Shown in pieces: positions 15,595 to 39,811 of a stretch of DNA of 64,000 nt; the stretch's first letter is position 1; every line of letters begins with the position of its first letter. A program made the position numbers and the translations under genes. The stretch spans positions 1,178,001 to 1,242,000 of the forward strand of contig BAAHQB010000016.1 in assembly GCA_054601695.1 (NCBI GenBank), written 5' to 3'. The stretch is from Amorphochlora amoebiformis. Lineage: Eukaryota; Cercozoa; Chlorarachniophyceae. Below the pieces are notes generated by a model. It saw only the letters and a program-made list of their open reading frames with translations. It ran no database searches and was not told the origin of the DNA.

Positions 15595-15799
15595 CATGCA
15601 TATGTATATATGTGACGTATTACACCCATACACATCACATACTAGATTTAGTATCATTGTATACGTATAACCCAGATATCTAGCATAATATTAATACTAA
15701 GATACGTATCATTTACACAGACTAGACAAATTCCCACGTAGTGTGGTGCGTGAGGTGGTATTTCGTCTGGCAAACAAGACGTTGCTGCCTCCAAAGTAA
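1075..15799 (+). CDS. Gene A: unrecognised multi-exon protein, 5' end open
   Basis: Sixteen exons join in one frame: 1075-1119, 2430-2507, 4175-4244, 4334-4362, 5536-5597, 6749-6812, 7373-7397, 7475-7536, 7667-7738, 8295-8354, 8788-8834, 10251-10292, 10979-11021, 13872-13937, 15328-15371 and 15721-15799, ending at TAA 15797-15799 (295 codons plus stop). All junctions are AG/GT and every phase fits. Recognisable stretches are [77 protein letters not shown] and the C-terminus [10 protein letters not shown]. It is leucine-rich with hydrophobic helices in the middle, which could suit a helical-repeat or membrane-associated protein. I do not recognise the family. No start codon is identified, so the N-terminus may lie left of the window. 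Candidate exons at 1383-1413 and 3076-3155 do not fit the frame. It converges on the thioesterase gene. Confidence 0.62.
3076..3155 (+). CDS. Orphan candidate exon in the gene A region
   Basis: AG before and gtagtg after. One frame reads [19 protein letters not shown] and continues to EVTPPG, which looks like real protein. Its 80-nt length does not fit the phases of the flanking gene A exons, so it may be an alternative exon, need a partner I missed, or be chance. A 22-bp sequence (cctaacccacttttaagctc...) is duplicated directly downstream at about 3168-3211. Confidence 0.35.
5854..6265 (+). repeat. Four copies of a ~115-bp unit in a gene A intron
   Basis: Units share tatgcatggataatatatgt then tgtagaaatctgtg and tgtacat, at about 5854, 5986, 6106 and 6211, with (AT)n between them. 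Confidence 0.8.
10251..10292 (+). CDS. Gene A exon [14 protein letters not shown] with upstream echoes
   Basis: Acceptor gatatatcag, donor gtacgt. It joins in phase to the exon ending at 8834 and to 10979-11021. The first 10-15 bases (atctttcgacac) recur with the acceptor at 10028-10045 and 10134-10154, and more weakly at 9881-9896, inside the preceding intron. See findings. Confidence 0.65.
11030..12290 (+). repeat. Interstitial CCCTAA array with embedded elements
   Basis: About 1.2 kb of degenerate CCCTAA hexamers in the gene A intron between exons 10979-11021 and 13872-13937. It contains five copies of the composite element (11063, 11770, 11983, 12069, 12170). The same intron ends with an array in the opposite orientation at 13025-13300. 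Confidence 0.93.
12170..12254 (+). repeat. Composite dispersed element, full-length copy
   Basis: Consensus, in pieces: CTGCTGAGGTCGCTCCYAGC, ATGACAGCCCCAC, GTGGAGGAGTCAATGGTCC, TCGGACTAAGACATGCTGAA, TAATCTGATCC. Longer copies are at 1160-1243, 11770-11832, 12170-12254, 44301-44345 (5' part) and 53465-53538. The 3' core alone is at 6867, 7071, 7235, 7599, 11063, 11983, 12069, 21731, 21842, 25751, 35527, 36613, 44115, 44202, 52317 and 52388 (+), and at 13085, 19200, 19592, 24890, 49312, 49685, 50632, 51511 and 51588 (-). It is nearly always embedded in CCCTAA and always in the same relative orientation. It has no coding capacity. It may be a short non-autonomous element that targets or carries telomere-like DNA, or a conserved RNA/splicing element. 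Confidence 0.9.
13025..13300 (-). repeat. TTAGGG array, opposite orientation
   Basis: Degenerate TTAGGG hexamers with one reverse copy of the composite element at 13085-13128. With 11030-12290 it forms a head-to-head inverted pair about 0.7 kb apart inside one intron. Confidence 0.92.
14570..15055 (+). repeat. Pyrimidine-rich CT microsatellite
   Basis: Nearly 500 bp of TCTC/CTCTCT with short insertions, interrupted by an (AT)n stretch at about 14623-14680, in the gene A intron before exon 15328-15371. A similar but shorter tract occurs at 2515-2635, and purine-rich counterparts at 32320-32660 and 56170-56250. Confidence 0.85.
15721..15799 (+). CDS. Gene A terminal exon
   Basis: Acceptor tttacacag. 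The frame reads [19 protein letters not shown] then TLLPPK and TAA. It lies just inside a region free of microsatellites, as expected where the gene ends and the spacer begins. An internal gtaact could act as a donor, but the in-frame stop four bases into it makes a terminal exon more likely. Confidence 0.7.
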
Positions 15800-16509
15800 C
15801 TGGGTTAACTGGTGCTACCTGTAGAACATAATATATGAGGCTAGTGAGACAGCAATGTTGTAATGATCTAGGGTGCCTGTGGCCTAGGTGGCATGATCAA
15901 GTTAGGTGGGTTATGATCCAGTTAATATTCAGATATTGGATTACGAACTCATGCAGCGATTACTGAAATACTGCCATGATATCTGACTAGTAGTAGCGAT
16001 GGTAAATCTAGTAAATATGATCATTGGCCACGGTCTAAACTCTAGAAACTTAGGCTAGTTACGGTAGATTTTTCGAGTTTGTGAGCAGTTATGTTATAAC
16101 TAGTGTACAATTATAATTAAATATTGAAACAATGCTGGCGTGATATCTGCATCCTACTAGTCCTAGATCATCTAGATCATCATCTGTTAATACTAGATAT
16201 ATCCGTCCAGTCTATCCAGTCCGTCTTGAGAAATCTTGAAAGTCGATGTCCCTGTTAGTTCAAGCATGTAGACTTGTAGATTCGACGATACCGTCTTGTA
16301 TCTAGTGTATCTACCGTGATGCGGCGCCCTGGTAGATTAATCATAGCATCCGGCACCGTTCCCCTCGTGATCTTCTGCGTCGTGTCTTTCTTGCTCCTTC
16401 AATTTCACACAACTTAATCATCAAATTCTCTTATCAAATACAACGATAACATATACTACAGTATGTAAACGTAAACAATCATGAACACGAAATATGGTGT
16501 TATTCGTAA
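15800..16509. other. Convergent intergenic spacer, repeat-free, CTAG-rich
   Basis: About 710 bp between the stop of gene A (+) and the stop of the thioesterase gene (-). It contains no (AT)n tract and no TTAGGG array and is strikingly rich in CTAG (tctagatcatctagatc, actagtcctag and similar). It should hold both 3' UTRs and polyadenylation sites. I see no open frame worth reporting. Confidence 0.7.
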
Positions 16510-27702
<11,193 letters not shown>

Positions 27703-27959
27703 CGATTTTCAAGTCCTGGTTTGGTCGCTTGGGTGGAGCGAAGCGGAAGGAAGCGCGGTTGGATATCTGACCTCATAGCGTGATGTCACATCATATCACG
27801 TCAGTGTCACACTAGCATGACGTGACCTTTAATAGGATCACATTATATTCGTGTGACTGGGTGCGAAGTAACACATTTCACATATGTCACGCTGGCTGAC
27901 AAATTCTTATCCACGTGCTACACCACGTGTCACGTCCACCCCAGGCGCCTGCGCCCGCC
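27703..27959. promoter_or_regulatory. Candidate bidirectional promoter with ACGT-core cluster
   Basis: A 257-bp repeat-free gap between the divergent start codons of the thioesterase (27702, -) and the PGM gene (27960, +). It holds a cluster of ACGT and CRE/E-box-like sites: TGATGTCA 27781-27788, TCACGTCA 27796-27803, TGACGTGA 27818-27825, and CACGTG at 27912-27917 and 27924-27929. No clear TATA box is seen. The promoter role is inferred from position; the motifs are seen directly. Confidence 0.6.
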
Positions 27960-28006
27960 ATGAGTTCTCTTGGCGCTCCAAACATTATTTTCTTGGCGTC
28001 GCTTGC
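27960..28006 (+). CDS. PGM exon 1, start codon and hydrophobic leader
   Basis: cgcccgccATGAGTTC with donor gtaagg. It encodes [15 protein letters not shown] plus two bases that complete an alanine. The short hydrophobic core followed by small residues and then a basic, acid-poor stretch (28089-28172) would suit a signal peptide, or a bipartite leader of a complex plastid. That reading is inference. Confidence 0.7.
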
Positions 28007-28884
28007 GTAAGGCTCACTTCCTCACCTTCCCTTCTTCCTTTCTACCATAAATTCTCCTCTGATTTTCGTTGAAAACCCATGAAATCAGGCTGGGACAACC
28101 GGGTGCAGAGAGAGCCGCCAGGACAGCTGGGGTATCGAGGGATTATTTACACGAAACCGCTAATCGACTGAGGTACCTTGCTTTCTCCACCTTCTATGTT
28201 GTGTGTATCACGCTACAACCTTTTCCACAGCCTTTCCCATGCCCCTCGTCGAGGTTGAAAAAAAGGCCGGGCACACGATCTCATATTTGAAACCTTTTCA
28301 CTTCTTGTATCATCTAGCAGGGGGCGTTGCCCCTCCCCCTCGTGCTTCAGCCAGCCTTCTCCCCCTTCGTCGTTCTCCCGGTCATCTCGGGTGTTATCAA
28401 GGGCCGTGACCCCGCGCGCGTTCACGAGGAAGGAGCAAGTTAAGGGGAAGCAGAAGCCCGGAACGCTGATACTGTTACGGTCTGAAACACTCATCCTGAC
28501 ACCTTTGTGCATAGTTGAAGCTCTTAGAACTATTTTAGACGTATGGTTGAGACTGAACGTATTAATCACGATAGGCATGGGGAGTCGCATTGGAATCCAA
28601 ACAATACATTCACAGGGTGATGGAGATGCGAACAGTTTTATGTCACACACACACGTGTGTGTTTTTCATACAAATATATGTACATATATACATATATATG
28701 TGTATATGTATTCTATAAATAATAAATATATCATACGAATAAAAAAATATATAAAACATATGTATGTGGACACATGTCGGTGCGCATGATATGTTATGCA
28801 CATGTTATGAAATATACATATGTATATATATAATATATATATATATATATTCATATATATATATATATATTTACATATATCATC

Positions 28885-28930
<46 letters not shown>

Positions 28931-29016
28931 AATACATTTGTATGTATAGACTTACATATGTAAGAATATATATTCATATATATATATATATATATAATAT
29001 ATGTATATATATTTGA

Positions 29017-29072
<56 letters not shown>

Positions 29073-29266
29073 GTATTTGGATATACACATATGGAATTAA
29101 TGTACCGCTTAGAGATACCAAATTCTGTATTTGGCGACGTATATATGTATATAAATGTTCATATATACATGTATACTTGCATACATATATATACATATGA
29201 TATATACAGATGTACATTTATATATACACATGTATATATATGTATATATAATATATGCACTAGATT

Positions 29267-29299
<33 letters not shown>

Positions 29300-31052
29300 C
29301 ACGAATGTATAAATGAATTTACATACACATGTACATGTATGTATATGTATATGTATATATGTGTGTATATGTGTGTATATGTATATATATTGCATGCATA
29401 CATACATTTGTACATGCACATTCATGTAATATTCTATGTACGTAATGCACATGGGATACATTTAGACATATTGGAATACAACACATGCAAAACACAGATT
29501 ATGATATAGCATGATATATACACCGTCGTGTTTAGCAGTACAGAAATTTCTACACATTTGTAATAATATTTGTGTACGTATGTTCACATCTAATGTATGT
29601 ATTATACATATATTTATAAGCAGGTATATATATATATATATTTATATACACGCACATAATAGTCTATAACATGGATGAATATACTTCTATCCTATATTTT
29701 TTAATATATGTAGACGTAAGCATATGTAAATATATTGTATCATATATGCACACACACATATATATATAGATGTAAATATATTTGGTTAGCCATCTATATA
29801 TGTTGTTTAAATGTATGTGTACAAAGTTTATTGTTTAAGTGTACGTGTAACATATATATATCTAAACATATATATACATATATATATATATTTATATAAA
29901 TATGCATATATATATATATATGTATGTATATTTATTTATATATATATATTTATATATTAAATACTTAAACAACACAGCTGGGCAGACCCAGATATGACCC
30001 CGAACGGTTGTGCCGAGATTAGACGGTACCCCTAACCCACTCTCCAACCTTAATAATCTACACAACTCGCATCCCAATCACATCTATCAAACCTTTGCAG
30101 AGCTGCCAGGCTGCTGCTAGAGAGGGGTTTGAGACCCGAGGTACCTACCGGGGTTCGGATTAATTTAGACTCGGGTTAGGTCGCAGCGACAGGACGTTAG
30201 CTTATGGCGTGTATCGCCTCCCTCAGGTGGTGTACACCTCTCGACTAAAGCGATCAATTCGGTACCTTATTAAACCCTAACCTTTAGATAATCCCAGCCC
30301 CATCCTTACAACTTAAACTAAACACCCAGGTCGGCATGGATCTTGCTCAAAGAGATGAATCTTATGTACCGCCCCGTCCATAAAGAGTACGATGAATAGA
30401 AATGAGAAACAAATACGGAAAACCTCTAATAGTGGAATACTAGAAGCTGGCCCTAGACCAACGACTCATGTAAGAGTTTACTGTAATCGTAGATACCAGC
30501 TGAATGAGCGAATGTATGGGGCGTTGACGGGCATGTCAAAGTCGCAGATAGCGCTTACTTTCGGTTAGTTGGAATAATGTGTTGAATTGTGGTGTACATG
30601 TAACGTGTATATATAAATATATGTTTGTATATTTATATGTATATGTGTATGTATGCACATTATACTCATGGAATGTTTACATATATATTTTACATAATCC
30701 ATATATATATAATATATATTATCATGCTCGTACATACATATGTTCATAACACTTTCTCTAAACATATATATAATGTAACACATATTGCTACCCTCACATA
30801 CCCACGTGTTTTCAGGCGAAGAGTTAGTCCAGCAGTGGAGGCGCTCTCTCGACGTAACCTTACTGACCGTTTCAGATCTCACAAACTCCAAATCACATCT
30901 AATCCTGATCGGAAGTCTAACTTATCCAAAGGTCCGTCCTCCTTCTCTTGATGAAAGGCATCCATACTGGCCGGGCAAGGAGAAGAAGTGAGATATGTAT
31001 ATGTATAAATGTGCATATATATATATATATATGTATATATATATCTGTATAT

Positions 31053-31083
<31 letters not shown>

Positions 31084-32015
31084 GTATATGTATATAATAT
31101 ACGATAAATGTATATGTGTTGCATGTGTGTATGTAAATGAGTGTATGTGTATATATGCATGGGCTACTACTATATAAAAATAATTAAACATATGTATGTT
31201 TACATGTATGCATATTATACACACACACATATATATATATATACGTATATACTTACATATATACATATTAATATATGTACACACACATATATATATATAT
31301 ATGCATATACTTACATATATACATATTAATATATGTAAACATTCATCTATTTACACTTGTGATTGTATATATACTTACATATACAGATACGACGACTTGC
31401 CCAGAGACATAATACCAAAGACGGAATCCCTTCGCGACACCGTATTACCCAAAACCTCCCCCAAATATATAGATGCAGTTGTATGAATGTATGTACATAG
31501 GTATACATATTCTTATGTATATGTATGTATATGTATACATATATATATATATATATATTGTATTGATATATATATATATATGTATGTATAAATACCGTAG
31601 ACAGAATCATTAAGCGACACCGTATTCCTTACCCTAACCCTAACCCTAACCCTAACCCTAACCCCCTAACTCTAACACTTACCCTAACCTCCTAACCCTA
31701 ACCCTAACCCCCTAACCCTAACCCTAACCCTAACCCTAACCCTAACCCTAACCTAACCCTAACCCCAAATGTATAGATACATATGTACACATATACATGT
31801 ATTTATATACATATATATATATATATATACATACATATATATTTATATATAATACACACACATATGTATACATATATGTATATATATTATATTTATATAA
31901 TACACACATATATGCATACATCTATATACATACATACACATGGAGAGAAATATTACTGAAACAGAATCTCAACGCGCTGAAACTCTAATCTACATGCATA
32001 TATACATATATATTT

Positions 32016-32046
<31 letters not shown>

Positions 32047-33656
32047 TTGTTATATATATAATATATTTTTATACATATATGTATGTATATATATATATAC
32101 TGCACATACACTCCATTCCACATACACACAAACACACAATTCACATACACCAGCCATAGCCCTCCTAACTAAACCTCATAAGCTCCCAGTCCTATCCCAA
32201 ACCCAAACGTAACCCAACCTAACTCGTCTAGATGGCCCGCGCAGTACCCTTATATGAAGAAAAAATCGTTGAAGACCTCAAGAGCGGAAAGGTTTGAGAA
32301 AATCTTCGCCTCGTCTCGCATCGCACAGAGAGCGAGAGACAAGGAGAGAGAGTTGATGTCGAGACAGAGGAGGGAGGGAGAAAGAGAACGAGAGCGAGGG
32401 AAGAGAGAGAGATATAATATGGAAGCTAGAAGGAGAAACAGAGAGAGAGGTATTGACGGTGAGAAAGAGAGAGAGAGAGAGAGAAGGAGGAGGAGAGAGA
32501 TGGATATTGAGATATGTAAGGAGGAGGACAGACAGATTTTGTTACCGGAATGAAATGAGCAGAGTCTGAGAGGTGAGAGAGCGATAGACACAGATTAAGA
32601 CATGGAGAGAGGGCGAGGAAGAGAGAACGAGACAAGAGAGAGAGAGAGAGATAGAGATACACCCCAAGCGAACCTAAACCTAATCCGCGCTGCCGTTGGA
32701 AGGGTGACATTGTCCCTGACATTCTAACCCAGGACGTGCTAGTCGTGGCTCACTACAACTCATTAAGAGGCTTGGTGAAGCATATTGATCAGATCGATAG
32801 TGACAATATCAAGAAAGTTGAGGTAAGAAGGCTACTATAAACTATGTAGAAATCAATGTTTTAGAAATTACAGATATATGTATGCATTCATGCCAGTATG
32901 AACGTATATAAGCTGAGGCAAAGGGAAGGGTTAGGGGTTGGGGTTGGGGGGTGCGATTAGGCTTATTACTGTTAGGGCTATCAGGAGAACGGAAAGGTTG
33001 ATAGGGTTTAGAGTAGATTTAAGTTTAAGTTTGAGTTAGGCTTTGGGGTAGTTAACATGGTTTTCTAATTTTGAAACAATACTACACACACCCTTCAGAT
33101 CCCTACGGGGATTCCCTTTGTATATGACTTCGATGACCAAATGAGACCTATACGCTCCAATTTCTCTTCCGTAACCAACGAACCCTAACCCTAACCCTAA
33201 CCCTAACCCTGACCCTAACCCTAACCCTAACCCTGACCCTGACGCAAACTCAAACCCTAACCCTAACTCTATCCTAAATCCCCCGGCCTCTTTAACTTTG
33301 ACGCTGATATACATATATATATATATATATATAGATATATATGTATATAGAAATACATATATATATATATATATATGTCTGTATATGTGTGTATAAATGT
33401 GTGTATATGTGTATACATATGTGATGATAATGGCACTAATAGCAAGAATTACAGTCATATTGATAATAGCAACAGAAGAATAATTGTTGTTACGGTAACC
33501 CTTAGCTGAACTCTATGTCTGGATCCTACTTAGCGACGCGAGAGGTGTTTTGTTGATTTCATATATTTATAGTGCTAGTTTATCTATCTATATATATATA
33601 TATATATATATATATGAATATCTAAATACATCGCCGTGTTAGAATTGTATCTTGTA

Positions 33657-33690
<34 letters not shown>

Positions 33691-33739
33691 GTATGTGTGT
33701 AAATGTACATGTTACTATATACATATGATTATAATCACG

Positions 33740-33770
<31 letters not shown>

Positions 33771-33814
33771 TACCACAAACGTACACACATGCGTACATAC
33801 ATATATACATATAG

Positions 33815-33846
<32 letters not shown>

Positions 33847-34453
33847 GTATATCCCCGCTAAAGCTCACCAACAACAAAGGTAACCATGGCCGCCCTCGCC
33901 CGAGAACGAGAGCTCTCAAACGAAATCCCAGGCTTCACCGACTCAAATTTAAGTCAGAAACCCCGAGAGCCGACAAATTATCAGCTACATATTTTACACT
34001 TGAAATATATATATATATATATAACTATATATATATGTATTTTCATTATATATATATATATATATATATATACATACACACACATATATCATATATCATA
34101 CAATTGGGTATAGTATTATGTAATTTTATATATCCTGAACTTTTGAGCCCTCCTTTTCAGCCTCCCTCTCTAGCCCCCCCCTGCTTATCCAAGTTCAACC
34201 TGCCTAACGATAAGTGTCTAACACCAAGTGACGCCGGTTCTGCGCGCGATCTGGTCCCTTCAGAAGGAGAGGGAGTTTCTCAAGGTGTTCGACGGGGAGG
34301 ACGAAGGGTATGTGTGAGTGTGCGTGTGTGTGTGTGTTTGTGTGTGTGTATGTGTATGTGTTGTCGTTTTGTTGTGATGCTTGTAATTTTTTTTTTGTTT
34401 AATTTTTTTTTTTTTATTTTTTTTTTTTTTAAAACTGTTCGTAGGGAAGGTAC

Positions 34454-34491
<38 letters not shown>

Positions 34492-35379
34492 GTATCATGT
34501 ATTTTATACATGAGTTATATATATATATATATGTTATATACGTGGGACGTAGAGGAGTATAGTTAGCACGAAACTAGATTTATATATATACTATTATATA
34601 TATATATTATATATCTTATATATATATATATATTATGTATACACATAGATGTATATATCTATATATATATATATAATATATATAAATATATATGTTTTCA
34701 ATGGTCGTAAATCCCAATATACATATTCACGGCCACACACATACTCCCTCTGAAACTCCATCACGTATATATATACATTTATATATATATATATATACAT
34801 CTATATACACATACCTTAACGCATACATACATAAATACATATATAAATATGCCCTCCAAGGATACACACTTCCAACATGTTTTCTCCTGGTACATCGATA
34901 AAACCCTCCCTCAAATCCTAACCCTATTTCTAACCCTAACCCTAACCCTAACCCTAACCCTGGTCCTTAACCCTAACCCACAGAGCCGTCGAAGACAACG
35001 CTGAAGGGGACTTGAATGTCTTACCCTACCCCAAACCTTAACCCCCACCTATCCCTAATTCACAACCCTTCCGCTATCCCCAACCCTTCCGCTATCCCCA
35101 ACCCTATTCCTAACCCTAACCCTAACCCTAACCCTAACCCTCTCCCTACTCCTAACCCTAACCACATCCCTAACCCTAACCCTAAGCCCATTCTAGGTGA
35201 CCGCAACCACTGGTAGCAACGCAGACCTAGGTACACCTACCTGCTACCCCATACAGCACAGTCTCACGTTGAAATGTGTGATACAAATGTACAATATATC
35301 TACATGCATGTGTACATATAAACGTTCGCGCCGAATAGATATCTAGGTGTCCGCGAATTCTAGCTATATAGCGATGAAT

Positions 35380-35410
<31 letters not shown>

Positions 35411-35421
35411 TATATATATAC

Positions 35422-35456
<35 letters not shown>

Positions 35457-35978
35457 CATCAAAACCCTAGCCCTATCTGAAACATATCCCAAAGCGTAAC
35501 CTAGCCCTAACCCTAACACTATCTCTGAGTCAATGGTCCTCGGCCTAAGACATGCTGAATATTCTGATCCTGACACACACTCTCTCTCTCTCTCTCGACT
35601 AGGTATCGAAGGCCCTCTGTTGATCATCATGCGCCACGGGAAAACGGAGTATGGCTGTCTAATCCTCTCTGAGCTAACCCTAACCCTAAGCTCACTCCTA
35701 ACTCAACACGGTGGGCTGAATCCACACCATGAGATCTGCTGTTTCATTCCATGCATCTACGAGACTAAGGCCTGTTTGGAGTCATCAATGACCTGAGGGT
35801 GGAGACATGCTGAGCGATTTTATTTTTTAAGATTAATTGTAAAGTTGAGTGGTATTCAGGTTCAATAAGCTTGGGCTGTTTACGGGATGGGAAGACGTAT
35901 CTTTGAGCGTGGAGGTGAGGCATTTGTTTACTATTAATATTTCGGGGAAAGTTGGAGGGGTTTTTCTGGAATGTGTAT

Positions 35979-36012
<34 letters not shown>

Positions 36013-36284
36013 AGCTATATGAATATTTGTATATACATTCTATTATTAATATTTCGGCGAAGTTTGAAAGGTTTTTGAAATATGTGTTGTATATATAAGC
36101 GTATGAATATGTGTATATACATTTTATTATTAATATCTCGGGGGAATTGAAAAGGTTTTTAAAATGCGTATTGTACATATAAGCGATATGAATATGCGTA
36201 TATACATTTTATTATTACTATTTCGGGGGAATTGGAAAGGTTTTTGAATATATATATATATAAGCGATGTTAATATTTATTTAC

Positions 36285-36315
<31 letters not shown>

Positions 36316-36995
36316 ATATAGGCTTTTGTGTACGATGTGTAACGTTTTTATTATAAATATAAATGAAGTGTGCACACAGTATATATATATATATATATGT
36401 ATGTATGTAAATATATATGTATACATATGTATATATATATGTACATATTTACATCTATATATATATATATATACATATATACATATATATATATACATCT
36501 ATATATATATATATACATATATGTATATATATATGTACATATTTACCTCTATATCTATATGTATATATATATATAGGATCTCAGCTAACACATACCTAGC
36601 TTTAACCCTAACCGAGTCAATAGTCCTCGGACTAAGACATGCTGAATAGTCTGAATCTAACAAAACCCTAACCCAAACCCGACCATAGGGGAGGGAGGAG
36701 GCGCGTAGAAGTGGTGAGCTTCTGGCGAAATATTCGGTTGAATTCGACGAGGTGCATACGTCTTGTCTTAGTCGGGTACCCTTTCTAAGAAATATCAATA
36801 ATTTTATATGTGTGATATATATATATATATATATGTGTATGTTTGTGTATATGTATATATATGTATGTATATATGTGTATAGGTGCATGGCTTTCAAATA
36901 GTATAAGGGCTATGTATATGTATGTGGCATCTGTATTGGTGAGAACATGTAAATGTATATATAATTATATATATATATATATATATATGCGTATG

Positions 36996-37029
<34 letters not shown>

Positions 37030-37675
37030 CATATATATATGAATATGGGTGGGAATATGTATTTATGTATGTAATGTGTGTATGTGTGTATATCTATTTT
37101 TAAAATACATACAGTTGCACATATATACATATATGTATATATATATATATACACGTAAATATGTATATATACATATTATGATTACGCGTGCATTTATATA
37201 TTTAAATGTGTACATATATACATACATTTATGTATATATATATATATATATATAAATATATATTTATCCTTATATATATATGTACATTACAATATAAACA
37301 TACATACATACATATATATTATATAATTATATATATATATATGTATATAATATATATGCGGGTACATGTTTATATATATATACACGTGGATATACACATA
37401 TATAAGAATATGAATATATATATGTACACATATATATATATATATACACACACATATATATATATATGTTGTACATATAGGCCATAGAAACAGCTTGGAT
37501 AGCTATGGAGGAGCTTGATGCATTCTGGGTGGATATATATGTTATATATATATATATATATTTGTGTATAACTATATATATATATATATATGTATAAATA
37601 TAATACATACATAGTATAAATTGATCGTGTTTTTATGTTAAGAATGTATATATATATATATTTTTATATATATAC

Positions 37676-37710
<35 letters not shown>

Positions 37711-37852
37711 TGTAGTACAATTTGTATAACATATTCTTACGCATTATATATATATATATACAAATATAAATATATATGAGTATAATATACATATGTATAT
37801 AATATACATACATATACACACATAATATAGAATTTGTATATAACATACACAC

Positions 37853-37886
<34 letters not shown>

Positions 37887-38740
37887 TCTACATGGATATA
37901 TGTGTAAACGTAAACCTATTCATTATTTTATGTATAACTAATTGTATGTATCTATACACATGTGTATAAACATTAATTTATATACACACAAATACACATA
38001 TATATGTATATATACATATGTGGACTTCCGTACACATTATATGATATATATATTTATATATATATATATATATATACACATATATACATATCTTGTATAC
38101 GTATATGCTTTTATGTATATAATATATATATATATATATACATACACATACATATATATATATATATAGTATATATATGTACATATTGAACAATATATAT
38201 ATACTTATGTAAATGTGAAAATTATATACATATATATATATATATATGTATATATTCAATATATATACATATATATTTAATATATATATATATATATATG
38301 CACATATGTATATGCATATATAATATTCAGGCAATATATTTATATATGTTATATAATATGTAAATATATATACTTATGTATAGATTTATATACATATATA
38401 TGTATATAAACGTTATAATATACATATATATATATATGTTATACAAATATATATATATATATATATATAATATATATATATATATGCAAACATGATATTC
38501 AGGTACCTAAACATCCTGGAGACTAAATATATATATATATATATATATAATATAATATAATATATATACACCTATACACACACAAATATGTAAACGTTCT
38601 AATATATAAACATATACACACATACTATATATATATATATACATATTTGCGAATATAATATTCAGGTACCTGTAAAGACATCCTGGAGATTAAATGAGAG
38701 AATGTATGGGAAGTTAACAGGTATATATAAATATCTACAC

Positions 38741-38776
<36 letters not shown>

Positions 38777-38995
38777 ATGAGACTAAATGAGAGAATGTAT
38801 GGGAAGTTAACAGATATATATATATATATATATGTGTGTATATATACTATGAGACTAAATGAGAGAATGTATGGATTTTAACAAGTATATATATACATAT
38901 ATATATATATATAAAATTTATATATATGTATATATGTATATATATTCATATATTATGAGACTAATTGAGAGAATGTATCCTTAGTATAAAGGTAG

Positions 38996-39030
<35 letters not shown>

Positions 39031-39760
39031 ATGAGACTAAATGGGAGGATGTATGGAAAGCTAACAGGTATATGCATAATATATATATATATGTGTATAT
39101 ATTATGTATATTTATATACATATATACCTATATGTATATATATATATATATATATATTGCGTATGTTTCTATAAATACAGTGTATATATTATACCTGCAT
39201 GTATGTATCCATGTATTCTAATTATTTATATATATATATATATATATATTAATTATATATAGATATGTATGTATACCCATATATATATATATATATATAT
39301 TTGTTTGATATATTTACTTCTAGATAAAATGATATATAATATGTCTATATATGTATATATATATATATGTCTATATGTATATATATATATATATATATGA
39401 GAGAATGTATAGAAACTAACAGGTTTATATATACATATTTATATATGCGTATACTTATGTATATATATATATATATTTAGGTGTATATATACATATATGT
39501 ATATTACACACACACACATATACATATATATATATATAATATAATATATATATATATACATATGTACATAATATATGTATACATAGATATAAATACATAT
39601 ATGTATACAGAGTATATATGTACATAATGTATATATATATATATATATATTGTAAACTATATACTTATGCATATTATTAGATATATATGTATATAATTTT
39701 ATATATGTTTTTCATAATATATAATATATATATATATATATATGCACATGAATAGATTCC

Positions 39761-39811
<51 letters not shown>

